Below are positions 44,283 through 50,799 of a stretch of DNA of 64,000 nucleotides, piece by piece. Every line of letters starts with the position of its first letter. The first letter of the stretch is position 1. The position numbers and the translations under genes were made by a program. The DNA is from UKL13-2 sp031431435 (GTDB lineage Bacteria; Pseudomonadota; Gammaproteobacteria; Burkholderiales; Usitatibacteraceae). The stretch is taken from NCBI GenBank assembly GCA_031431435.1, contig JANPDI010000031.1, positions 47,935-111,934 on the forward strand, in the 5' to 3' direction. Below the pieces are notes generated by a model. That model searched no databases and was not told the origin of the DNA. It saw nothing but the letters and a program-made list of their open reading frames with translations.

Positions 44283-44454
44283 TTTTCCCTAGGTTGGCAG
44301 CTTCTGGGCGATCGAGCGAACTCCGCGCAACGCTGATTAGGCCTTCCGCAGCTTTTCCCAGAAGAGCCGGGAAACTTGGGAAAGAAATAAGGAACGACAG
44401 CCCAAGGGCCGCACACTATTCTGATCTCCTTCGAACAATCATCAGGAGGAAATC

Positions 44455-44574
44455 ATGAGTAACCCAATCAGCCTCTCTTCCGGCCCAACCCGCGCAACTT
44501 GCAGCGTCGATCAGAGTCACGAAGCTGTAGCAGAGCTTCATTTGTTCTCGTCACCTTCTGGAGATAGCAAATGA
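44455..44574 (+). CDS. 39-residue small ORF leading the UDG-like operon
   Basis: ATG at 44455 is preceded by a perfect AGGAGG with a 5-base gap, the best ribosome site in this part of the element. The 39-residue product is Ser- and Thr-rich with one Cys and no hydrophobic helix (MSNPISLSSGPTRATC ... SSPSGDSK). Its TGA overlaps the ATG of the next gene as ATGA, so translation is coupled. It could be a functional small protein or a leader that sets translation of the downstream gene. I recognise no family. Confidence 0.6.
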   Translation: MSNPISLSSGPTRATCSVDQSHEAVAELHLFSSPSGDSK

Positions 44575-45230
44575 TTGAATCTTTTGCAGCCCGCATTCCA
44601 ACTTCGCTCCTGAAGCGCTCTGGCAAAGTCTTCTACTCTGGGCGCGCTGCTTTTGCAGCGGCTCAGCCTCTCTACGTGCTCGGTGTAAATCCGGGCGGCG
44701 ATCCATCCGAGTCCATAGAGGAAACGGTCGGCAGCCATACTTCCGCCGTGCTGAAAACGTTTCCTGAAAATTGGTCAGCCTACCGCGATGAGGCTTGGAA
44801 AAACCACGCTCCTGGAACTTACAAAATGCAGCCTCGCCTCCTTCATGCGTTCACGCTACTTGGCCTCAATCCCGGAGAGGTTCCCTCCAGCAACCTTGTC
44901 TTTGCACGATCCCGCAGGGAGCATGATATGGGCGAGGAGATGGCGACACTGGCTGATGAATGCTGGCCCGTTCATGCCCTCGTAATCGAACAATTGCGCC
45001 CGCGAGCCGTGCTTTGCCTAGGAAAAACGGCAGGCGACTTTGTTCGGAAGAAGCTCGGAGCACATACGGTCCGGGCGGAGTTCATTGAACAAAACAACCG
45101 TCGATGGCGGAGTCAGGTATTTGCTGGTAGAAGCGAAACGCGAGTCATTGTTGCGACTCACCCGAGTATCGCGGACTGGACCTGCCCCGACACAGATCCC
45201 ACACCGCTTATCCAAGCGGCCCTGAGATGA
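44571..45230 (+). CDS. Uracil-DNA glycosylase superfamily-like protein
   Basis: The product is 219 residues. Two UDG-superfamily landmarks are visible: LYVLGVNPGGDPS (~34-46), corresponding to the GxxPG active-site loop, and VIVATHPS (~192-199), corresponding to the DNA-intercalating His-Pro-Ser loop. A strand-loop between them reads LRPRAVLCLGKTAGDFV as in the family. There are no iron-sulfur cysteines typical of family 4. Whether it excises uracil is unknown; in such divergent members the substrate may differ. It overlaps its upstream 39-residue ORF and the downstream gene by ATGA at both ends, so the three are made together. Confidence 0.75.
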   Translation: MIESFAARIPTSLLKRSGKVFYSGRAAFAAAQPLYVLGVNPGGDPSESIEETVGSHTSAVLKTFPENWSAYRDEAWKNHAPGTYKMQPRLLHAFTLLGLNPGEVPSSNLVFARSRREHDMGEEMATLADECWPVHALVIEQLRPRAVLCLGKTAGDFVRKKLGAHTVRAEFIEQNNRRWRSQVFAGRSETRVIVATHPSIADWTCPDTDPTPLIQAALR

Positions 45231-45955
45231 TTGCTAGCCCGTCAACCATGCTCCGTTTGGACTCGAAACAAATTGGTGGGTCAAATTTGGGGTCGCTCGC
45301 TGCGCAAGACCGACGCAAATTTCGACAGCCTAAAAATACGCAGTCCTTTGCGCATTTTTCTTGGCATGCATTTATGCGGGTCAGACAACGCACATCGCTT
45401 AGCTGCGAGGAGATTGCCAATATCTTGGACAGCAAACTCGTTGTAAATGCAGGAAAGCAACCAGGATTTAACAGAAATCACCTCCTCTTTTATAGTCACC
45501 GAGATCGTGACTACTTTGTTGCGATACAAGACAGCCTGACCGGCACTGTTGTCACGATATTGCCATTGGACTATCACCAGAATCTTGCTTGGAAGATCAG
45601 TGATGCTGAATGCGAAAAAGCAAAAGAAATTTTTCTCAAAGCGCAACCGCCGAAACTGTACGGCGCGTCGGCACTACCTAAGGTATTTATGATCAGCGGC
45701 CTGTTTCTCGATGACGACGGGCGGCAAAAAGCTAGACTTCTTCTCAAGACTTCAAGCGCGCCTTATGAGGACGATATTGCGAAGTTTTTGGCGGATGACG
45801 ATGTCTTTGGGCGCATTGGGGACTTAGCGTACGCGGAAGAAATACCGTACGAACGAATGTTTTCGTTAGCGATTCGACATGGACGGAATGGAAATCCACT
45901 GGTGATTGATCTTCATCATATTAATGATGAGTCTAGCGATACGCTACCACAGTAA
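45227..45955 (+). CDS. Hypothetical protein coupled to the UDG-like gene
   Basis: The product is 242 residues and begins inside the stop of the UDG-like gene (ATGA). Residues ~45-125 form a compact-looking domain with HAFMRVRQRTSLSCEEIANILD, then LLFYSHRDRDYFVAIQDSLTGTVVTILPLDYHQN. The HAxxRxxxR start followed by strands is reminiscent of RelE-like/DUF4258 toxin folds, but I am not sure. The C-terminal ~100 residues (FMISGLFLDDDGRQKARLLLKTSS ... FGRIGDLAYAEEIPYERMFSLAIRHG) have no recognised domain. Tight coupling suggests it works with the UDG-like protein. Confidence 0.7.
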   Translation: MIASPSTMLRLDSKQIGGSNLGSLAAQDRRKFRQPKNTQSFAHFSWHAFMRVRQRTSLSCEEIANILDSKLVVNAGKQPGFNRNHLLFYSHRDRDYFVAIQDSLTGTVVTILPLDYHQNLAWKISDAECEKAKEIFLKAQPPKLYGASALPKVFMISGLFLDDDGRQKARLLLKTSSAPYEDDIAKFLADDDVFGRIGDLAYAEEIPYERMFSLAIRHGRNGNPLVIDLHHINDESSDTLPQ

Positions 45956-46101
45956 GCGAAAGAACTGGCGCGCCATTGAACCGCAGCGCTCAAAGACTGC
46001 TTTCGGGAAAATCCTACAGCCGCATCGGGTCAGGTGTTAGCCTTCACGCAACTGCAATGCTAACGAGACTGACCCCAGTCTCTTGATTAGCAGGGACTGA
46101 A

Positions 46102-46410
46102 TCAAGCAGCGGCCGAGTCTGCGTCCGCATCGCGGGTGCCATCTACAGACTCCACTGTCAATTGGCCGTCGCAGATTCCAAACAAACTATAGTCCCGAGG
46201 GGAGAGAAATCCTGCTTCCCGAAGCCTCGCGCCGATGCGAGAAAGATCGTTCCCCATCAAGCGAATGAGATAAGCCCCCGCTAGAATTTTTCTTCGCGTA
46301 TCACGCTTTCTCTCTTGCACGTTAGCGACCCCCTTGAGGCGTTGGATGCGTGCAGCTAGTCGTTGTCGCTTCGCCTCAAGCCGCCTCAGTTTCAGTTCAG
46401 TTGCTTCCAT
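46102..46410 (-). CDS. TraD/MobC-like mobilisation accessory protein
   Basis: The product is 102 residues. The first ~50 residues are an Arg/Lys-rich coiled coil (LRRLEAKRQRLAARIQRLKG) leading into ERKRDTRRKILAGAYLIRL, the RKxxTRRxIxxGxxL pattern of the conjugal-transfer TraD family found beside MobQ relaxases. GGAGG precedes the ATG. It is divergent from the relaxase gene with the predicted oriT between them, the arrangement expected for MobQ transfer regions. It probably helps assemble the relaxosome. Confidence 0.75.
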   Translation of the reverse strand: MEATELKLRRLEAKRQRLAARIQRLKGVANVQERKRDTRRKILAGAYLIRLMGNDLSRIGARLREAGFLSPRDYSLFGICDGQLTVESVDGTRDADADSAAA

Positions 46411-46511
46411 TTTTCCTCCAGTGCTTGTTCAAGGTTGACATTTTTCTGTGATCGATTAGTACAAGTCATAACAGACGGAGGCGAAGAAGCAAGTCCAAGA
46501 ACACTGCAAGT

Positions 46512-46541
46512 GCGCACTTATATGTCGACTGACGTCGACAT
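46512..46541 (-). other. Predicted MobQ-type origin of transfer (oriT)
   Basis: On the minus strand an 8-bp perfect inverted repeat (ATGTCGAC, 4-nt loop, GTCGACAT; 46522-46541) is followed by AT and TAAGTGCGC (46512-46520). This is the layout of IncQ/RSF1010-type oriTs, where the relaxase binds the hairpin and nicks after TAAGTGCGC. The nick would fall between 46512 and 46511. The site lies between the TraD-like and relaxase genes. Confidence 0.75.
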
Positions 46542-46546
46542 GTGCG

Positions 46547-46565
46547 GTTCTGCTGAAAGCAGAAC
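46547..46565. repeat. Hairpin upstream of the relaxase gene
   Basis: GTTCTGCT, 3-nt loop GAA, AGCAGAAC: an 8-bp perfect stem 20 bases before the relaxase ATG. It could control relaxase expression or belong to oriT as a secondary structure. Confidence 0.5.
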
Positions 46566-46585
46566 GGGGCTTCGCAAAGCAAAGC

Positions 46586-47869
46586 ATGGCGATATACCAC
46601 TTTAGTATGAAAGTCATCTCTCGTTCGACTGGTCGATCTGCGACAGCCGCCGCAGCCTATCGGGCGGCGGAGCGCATCCTCGACGAGCGAACAGGACTCG
46701 TATTCGACTACACGCGGAAAGCAAACGTGGCCTGGACGCAAATCTTCGCCCCGGCAATCGCTCCAGCATGGGCACTTGATCGCGCCGCACTTTTCAACGC
46801 AATTGAAATCGCCGAGGTGCGAAAAGACGCACAGGTTGCACGCGAAATCGTGGTTGCTCTGCCGCATGAGTTGTCGCGCGATCGCCAGGTCGATCTATTG
46901 GACAGGTTTGTTCGGCGAGAGCTAGTAGCAAAGGGCATGGTCGCCGACGTTTGCCTTCATACACCTGAAGGCAATCACCACGCGCATATTTTGATGACCA
47001 TGCGAACCATCGATGCGAATGGATTTGGAAAGAAAAATATTGAATGGAACAAAAAAGAATTTCTTGAGCACCTGCGAGAGGCGTGGGCACTGCACTGCAA
47101 TCGACGCCTAAGCGTCGCAGGCGCCAAGTCGCGCGTAGACCATCGCACGCTTCGCGCCCAAGGCTTGGTGCGGCGCCCGTCCCTCCATGAGGGACCGACG
47201 CGAACGGCAATGCAGCGTAGAGGCCACACAACCCGCATACAAAGGATCAATCAACTAATTCAACAGGAGAACAGCATGGAAAAAGAACTGGCAGGTCTAA
47301 AAATGTCCGATGAACTTCCACCAGGAGAGCAGTGGGCAACCGCAGGGGAAAATTCGCTGGAGCCAATACCGAGCGCGGATAAATGGGACGCCGAAATTGT
47401 TCAGGTGCCCGACTATCGTGCGCGCATTCGTGAAGTGTTCGCGAACGAGGGCGCGCGAATCGGGCGTGGATCAAGCTTTGGATTCCACTTGCGAATTGTC
47501 TTGAGTGGTGGCGGTGAGGTGCGCGACTATGGCGGAAAAATTACGAGCAAATCCGGTACCGCAGAAGAAGCAGCGGCGACGGTGAAGTTGGCCGTTGCCA
47601 AAGGATGGAAAAAAATACGTGTATGCGGCAACGAATCGTATCGTCGCGACGTATGGATTGAAGGCTTGCGCGCTGGCTACACGCAAGACGAAATCAAGGG
47701 GTACGAACCCACCGCTGCCGATCTTGCGCTAGTCCGCGCGCTATCGCTTGCGTCACCAGCAAAGCCGACTCTCGCGATTAAAGTTCCTATTGCGCTACAC
47801 AGCGGTGACGGATCGCAACAGAAAGGCGCGGAGCTTGCGCCCCCCGCGTCTCGTAAGCTACGGCCTTAA
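46586..47869 (+). CDS. MobQ-family (MobA/MobL) relaxase with LPD7-like C-terminus
   Basis: The product is 427 residues. The N-terminus MAIYHFSMKVISRSTGRSATAAAAYRA is the MobA/MobL signature, with the likely nucleophile Tyr25. The three-His metal motif is NHHAHILMTM (His131, His132, His134). Residues ~310-385 fit an LPD7-type domain (GWKKIRVCGNESYRRDVWIEGLRAGY ... IKGYEPT) often found behind relaxases. It has no helicase or primase domain, so it is a short mobilisation relaxase that needs a helper conjugation system. It should nick the oriT just upstream. Confidence 0.92.
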   Translation: MAIYHFSMKVISRSTGRSATAAAAYRAAERILDERTGLVFDYTRKANVAWTQIFAPAIAPAWALDRAALFNAIEIAEVRKDAQVAREIVVALPHELSRDRQVDLLDRFVRRELVAKGMVADVCLHTPEGNHHAHILMTMRTIDANGFGKKNIEWNKKEFLEHLREAWALHCNRRLSVAGAKSRVDHRTLRAQGLVRRPSLHEGPTRTAMQRRGHTTRIQRINQLIQQENSMEKELAGLKMSDELPPGEQWATAGENSLEPIPSADKWDAEIVQVPDYRARIREVFANEGARIGRGSSFGFHLRIVLSGGGEVRDYGGKITSKSGTAEEAAATVKLAVAKGWKKIRVCGNESYRRDVWIEGLRAGYTQDEIKGYEPTAADLALVRALSLASPAKPTLAIKVPIALHSGDGSQQKGAELAPPASRKLRP

Positions 47870-47912
47870 GTAGCAGTCGCGCGGATGCTTCTGAAGACGC
47901 ATCCACGCGACG

Positions 47913-48356
47913 CTATACAGTTTTGCGTTTGCGGGGTAGGGCGGGGCTTTCGCCTGCAATTTCTCGCAAGCGCAATTCTCGCAGGTGATCTAGCAGCTCG
48001 TATTGATACATCACAGACTGTTCAAAGGCGAGCAGCCAGTTACGCGACCCGCGTCTGTAGTTCGGGGATTTCGCGACGATAGCGGAGGCGGCGACAGGCT
48101 TAGTGTCGGCATGCTTCTTTGCGACAGTGCCACCCGCCAAGAAGTCCGCAAGGTCATGGACACTTACACCGACTTTTTTCCCGACCTTAATGACCGGGAG
48201 TGGAAAGTTGCCAGCGGCGCGCATATTCGCCTGAGCTTGTGTGCTCTTGTTTATGATCGGCGCAAGTTCATTTGGCGAGAGCAAATATTTGCCATCGCCG
48301 AATTGTTTGCGCAGGTCGCTAAGAATAGATTCGCTGCGTGATTTGACTGCGGACAT
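47913..48356 (-). CDS. Element-encoded small HTH-like protein at the right end
   Basis: The product is 147 residues. Residues ~22-75 (GKYLLSPNELAPIINKSTQAQANMRAAGNFPLPVIKVGKKVGVSVHDLADFLAGG) resemble an AlpA/excisionase-like helix-turn-helix with a wing. The rest is basic and ends in PRKRKTV, with WLLAFEQSVMYQYELLDHLRELRL as an amphipathic helix. It stands alone on the minus strand 17 bases from the 3' end of the element's tRNA-Arg. It may be a regulator or recombination directionality factor. Confidence 0.68.
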   Translation of the reverse strand: MSAVKSRSESILSDLRKQFGDGKYLLSPNELAPIINKSTQAQANMRAAGNFPLPVIKVGKKVGVSVHDLADFLAGGTVAKKHADTKPVAASAIVAKSPNYRRGSRNWLLAFEQSVMYQYELLDHLRELRLREIAGESPALPRKRKTV

Positions 48357-48373
48357 GGAATGGCAAAGTTTGT

Positions 48374-48449
48374 TGGCGCCCCCGACACGAATCGAACGTG
48401 TGACCCCCTTCTTAGGAGGAAGGTGCTCTATCCACTGAGCTACGGGGGC
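48374..48449 (-). tRNA. tRNA-Arg(CCT) carried by the mobile element
   Basis: The minus strand folds into a complete 76-nt cloverleaf: acceptor GCCCCCG with CGGGGGC, D arm GCTC...GAGC, anticodon stem CCTTC with GAAGG around CTCCTAA (anticodon CCT), T arm ACACG-TTCGATT-CGTGT, discriminator G and encoded CCA. It differs from the split host tRNA in acceptor and anticodon stems by compensating pairs, so it is a distinct functional gene, not the other half. A TACAAT lies ~24 bases upstream as a possible -10. It probably replaces the host gene broken by integration. Confidence 0.95.
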
Positions 48450-48541
48450 AGGGCAATACAGACGCTATTGTAATTGCGTATCGCGATGCCGAGGCTTGTC
48501 GCTTTGGAGTGCATCTCCAGGAGAAAACCTTGCAAGCAGTT

Positions 48542-48562
48542 TTGCTCCAAATTTGCTCCAAT
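48542..48562 (+). repeat. Candidate integrase arm-type sites, right end
   Basis: TTGCTCCA, 3 bases, then TTGCTCCAAT, matching the left-end pair at 38443-38463 in sequence, order and 11-bp period. It lies 94 bases inside the right att core. Confidence 0.7.
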
Positions 48563-48656
48563 TAAATCGTTATTTGATAGTATTTCGCGTTATCTAAAAT
48601 GCTGTAACTAAAGGATTAAAAAAAGAAAATGTGATTTTTCGCCTGCTATTTGACCG

Positions 48657-48695
48657 CTTAGGAGGGGGTCGCTCTATCCACTGAGCTACGAGGGC
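48657..48695 (-). pseudogene. 5' half of the split host tRNA-Arg(CCT)
   Basis: On the minus strand: acceptor GCCCTCG, TA, D arm, then the anticodon stem ACCCC and loop CTCCTAA plus G, after which tRNA similarity stops. The acceptor pairs perfectly with CGAGGGC of the 3' half at 38323-38368. It is the right attachment site (core 48657-48665). A TAAACT about 17 bases upstream could be its original -10. Confidence 0.92.
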
Positions 48696-48799
48696 CTTTT
48701 GGGTCAACGTGAAGTTTAGCGCACTCCGTCCCCACTGCGGCCCGCCGCCACAGACTGTCAACGATTCAGACCGGCTCAGATTGCCACTAGAATACGGCC

Positions 48800-49309
48800 A
48801 TGGGTATTTTACTTTTGTTGTTGTTTGTCGCAATTTGTTTTGTCCTGATCGTCGCCTTTGCGCAACGCAGCGTCCCACTGCCGGTCGGGGCAGGCGCGCC
48901 GTCTTTTTCGCTTGCGGACCAGTCCGGGCATGTGTTTGAGTTGCCCGGTAAGCAGCCTGTCATCCTGGCCTTTTTCCCGCGAGACAACACCTCGCGTTGC
49001 ATCGGCCAAATGCGCGAATTTGCATCGCATAAAGAGGCGTTCGAGCAAATGGGTTTCGAGGTGTTTTTTATTGCCGTCGCGGATGTGGCGAGCAACCGGA
49101 AATTTGCAGATGCCTATGCGACACAATTTCCAATACTGGCAGATGTGTCGGGCGAAGTATCACGTGCCTATGGCAGCATCATCAATTTTGGCGTATTCAA
49201 ATTCGCCAAGCGCAGCACCTTTGTAATCGACGGCCACGGCAGGATTTCACGCTGTTTCATCGTTAGTGAACCTGCCGGCCACGCAAAAGAACTGTTGGAT
49301 AGTCTCTAA
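48800..49309 (+). CDS. Membrane-anchored peroxiredoxin (AhpC/TSA, Bcp-like)
   Basis: The product is 169 residues. One N-terminal hydrophobic helix (ILLLLLFVAICFVLIVAFA) probably anchors it with the thioredoxin-fold domain on the periplasmic side. The peroxiredoxin pattern is present: GAGAPSFSLADQSG, then FFPRDNTSRCIGQMREF, where the Cys is the peroxidatic residue in place of the usual TPGCT. No second conserved Cys is seen nearby, so it may be a 1-Cys type. It is the first host gene right of the mobile element and ends in a terminator hairpin. Confidence 0.82.
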   Translation: MGILLLLLFVAICFVLIVAFAQRSVPLPVGAGAPSFSLADQSGHVFELPGKQPVILAFFPRDNTSRCIGQMREFASHKEAFEQMGFEVFFIAVADVASNRKFADAYATQFPILADVSGEVSRAYGSIINFGVFKFAKRSTFVIDGHGRISRCFIVSEPAGHAKELLDSL

Positions 49310-49337
49310 CAACACACGTTTTTGCAGCATGACAAAC

Positions 49338-49362
49338 AAAAAGCCCCTCACGGGGCTTTTTT
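49338..49362. terminator. Bidirectional intrinsic terminator after the peroxiredoxin gene
   Basis: GCCCC and GGGGC form the stem around a TCAC loop, flanked by AAAAA and TTTTTT. It ends the peroxiredoxin transcript, and on the minus strand follows the tRNA-Ser tail copy at 49364. Confidence 0.82.
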
Positions 49363-49363
49363 A

Positions 49364-49382
49364 TGGCGGAGAGGGTGGGATT
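49364..49382 (-). repeat. Second copy of the tRNA-Ser 3' end
   Basis: The 19 bases here are identical to the last 19 bases, including encoded CCA, of tRNA-Ser(CGA) at 49557-49575. The next ~145 bases hold strong inverted repeats (GCGAGGCT...AGCCTCGC, ATCAATCG...CGATTGAT) but no gene. It may be a decayed tRNA duplicate or an old attachment site. Confidence 0.75.
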
Positions 49383-49524
49383 GTTGATCAATCGCCGTGA
49401 GCGATTGATAATCCCTCGCGAGGCTCGGGACTGCGCTCGCAGCCTCGCGCGTCCAAACGACGTTCGCTGAACTTCGCTTAGTCGAACCCGATGCTGGGTT
49501 CTCACCTCCACGCCGCTCGCCCAA

Positions 49525-49549
49525 CAAAAAACGCCCACAAGAGGCGTTT
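49525..49549 (-). terminator. Terminator of tRNA-Ser(CGA)
   Basis: AAACGCC and GGCGTTT form a 7-bp stem; on the minus strand it is followed by a T-run. It lies 8 bases after the tRNA 3' end. Confidence 0.7.
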
Positions 49550-49556
49550 ATTCGTT

Positions 49557-49647
49557 TGGCGGAGAGGGTGGGATTCGAACCCACGATACCGGAGACCGGT
49601 ATGCCGGATTTCGAGTCCGGTGCATTCGACCACTCTGCCACCTCTCC
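49557..49647 (-). tRNA. tRNA-Ser(CGA)
   Basis: The minus strand gives a 91-nt class II tRNA: acceptor GGAGAGG with CCTCTCC, anticodon stem CCGGA/TCCGG around CTCGAAA (anticodon CGA), a long variable arm (TACCGG...CCGGTA), T arm GTGGG-TTCGAAT-CCCAC and encoded CCA. It reads UCG codons. Confidence 0.96.
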
Positions 49648-50122
49648 TGAATCCATACAACGGTGCCAATTGGTCGACCAGCGGCGGCAATTATAGCGGC
49701 GTTCGTTGAGTGTTGCCGATTCGGCGGTAATTGCAACTCGTGATATTGCATGAATAAACATCTGTAAATACATGAATTTTAAGCAAATAATTTTGTATTC
49801 CGGCCTTTATTTGGTATTATCGCGTGAGAGAAACGTATTAAAGCATGCTGAAATGACGGAAATCTTCCAATAAAACATCAAGTATCGGGTGTTTTGACCG
49901 CATTACCCGCGAATTTGCAGCAGCGCGCGGTGTGTTAAATCTTGTCAATTGTGTGGTTTGGCACACGGTTTTCAGCTTTAAACACATAAACTGGCTCGGG
50001 AAATAGGGTTATTCAATCAATTTGGTTGGCCAAAAGTCTGGGTTGAAATGAATTGCGGCACCAAAACGACCGACCGTTATTCTGAAGCCGCACATTCTTG
50101 TGCAAGGAAACATTGGGAATAA
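49648..50122. other. 475-base region without a gene; candidate promoter for the DUF11 operon
   Basis: No convincing ORF or RNA was found. The first part must hold the tRNA-Ser promoter on the minus strand. On the plus strand TTGTAT (49793-49798) and TATTAT (49815-49820) with a 16-base spacer are the best promoter match. This would leave a leader of about 295 nt before the first DUF11-type gene, which is long and could hold regulation I cannot identify. Confidence 0.45.
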
Positions 50123-50725
50123 ATGAACATGTTCAACACATTTGCAGTCGTGACCGGATCGAACAACGCCTATTCCCGCACACAGAAAATTTGTGGTGCG
50201 GTCATCGCGTTGGCAATCGCCTTTGGTGGTGGTGCGGCGGTTGCGCAGACATCGGCGCCGGCGGCGAAGCCGGCAACCAAGGCAGGTGCACCGCGCGCAG
50301 CAGAGCCATTGACGATCAAGTTGGAGCGCAAGAAAGTCACACAGGCTGATGGCAAAGAATTGTTGGTTACCGCCGCAGAGGCAAAGCCGGGCGACGTGAT
50401 CGAAGAGACCGCCATTTATACCAACACCTCAAAAAAGAATCTACGTGCCGACGCAACATTACCCGTGCCGCAATACACGGAATTGATTGTCGCGTCGGTC
50501 AAGCCGTCCAACGTGCTCGCGAGCATTGACGGCGTCACGTTTTCAGCGATGCCGTTGAAACGCAAGGTCAAGCAGGCAAATGGTGTTGTGCTGGAACAAG
50601 TTGTGCCGGTCATCGAATACCGCTTCTTGCGATGGAAGGCTGTTGACCTCGGCCCCGAGAAAACATTTATTGTATCCGCCCGCTTCCGCCTTTACGACAA
50701 CCCGGCAAACAAGGCGCCAGGTTGA
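50123..50725 (+). CDS. Secreted DUF11-like small protein
   Basis: The product is 200 residues. A signal peptide (KICGAVIALAIAFGGGAAVAQ) is followed by an Ala/Pro linker. The rest is one domain of the DUF11 / bacterial-Ig-like kind: KPGDVIEETAIYTNTSKKNLRADATLPVPQYTELIV, where the NTS-type turn and PVP element match the conserved repeat. It heads a run of four genes with related domains and is followed by the next start after 74 bases. It is probably exported to the periplasm or cell surface. The function is unknown. Confidence 0.75.
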   Translation: MNMFNTFAVVTGSNNAYSRTQKICGAVIALAIAFGGGAAVAQTSAPAAKPATKAGAPRAAEPLTIKLERKKVTQADGKELLVTAAEAKPGDVIEETAIYTNTSKKNLRADATLPVPQYTELIVASVKPSNVLASIDGVTFSAMPLKRKVKQANGVVLEQVVPVIEYRFLRWKAVDLGPEKTFIVSARFRLYDNPANKAPG

Positions 50726-50799
50726 TTGCGCCAAATTACCGATCAATTTTTCATCATCCGCATCGTCAACAAACAACAAACGTCTCACTGGGGAAAACC

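Larger units (their letters stand above)
38360..48665. mobile_element. Integrative mobilizable element inserted in a tRNA-Arg(CCT) anticodon loop
   Basis: The ends are defined by a 9-bp core, CTTAGGAGG, at 38360-38368 and 48657-48665. The core is the 7-nt anticodon loop plus its closing pair of a host tRNA-Arg(CCT). The host 3' half lies left of the left core and the 5' half right of the right core; joined, they give a 76-nt tRNA with 7/7 acceptor and 5/5 anticodon pairs. Inside are an integrase, a replicase-family protein, a MobQ relaxase with oriT and TraD partner, a ParB-MT-A70 fusion, unknown cargo and a complete replacement tRNA-Arg(CCT). The length is about 10.3 kb. It reads as a plasmid that has integrated. 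Confidence 0.92.

Noticed and set aside
46020..46095. Small inverted repeats (AGACTG/CAGTCT; CTTGATT/AATCAAG) after the trio as a defined terminator
   Set aside because: Short stems and no T-run; may be chance.
38321..48419. A 48-base imperfect repeat (38321-38368 and 48372-48419) as the attL/attR pair of the element
   Set aside because: It is only the 3' half shared by two different tRNA-Arg(CCT) genes, with five mismatches. The halves that fit by base pairing are 38323-38368 and 48657-48695, so the true right end is at 48657-48665.
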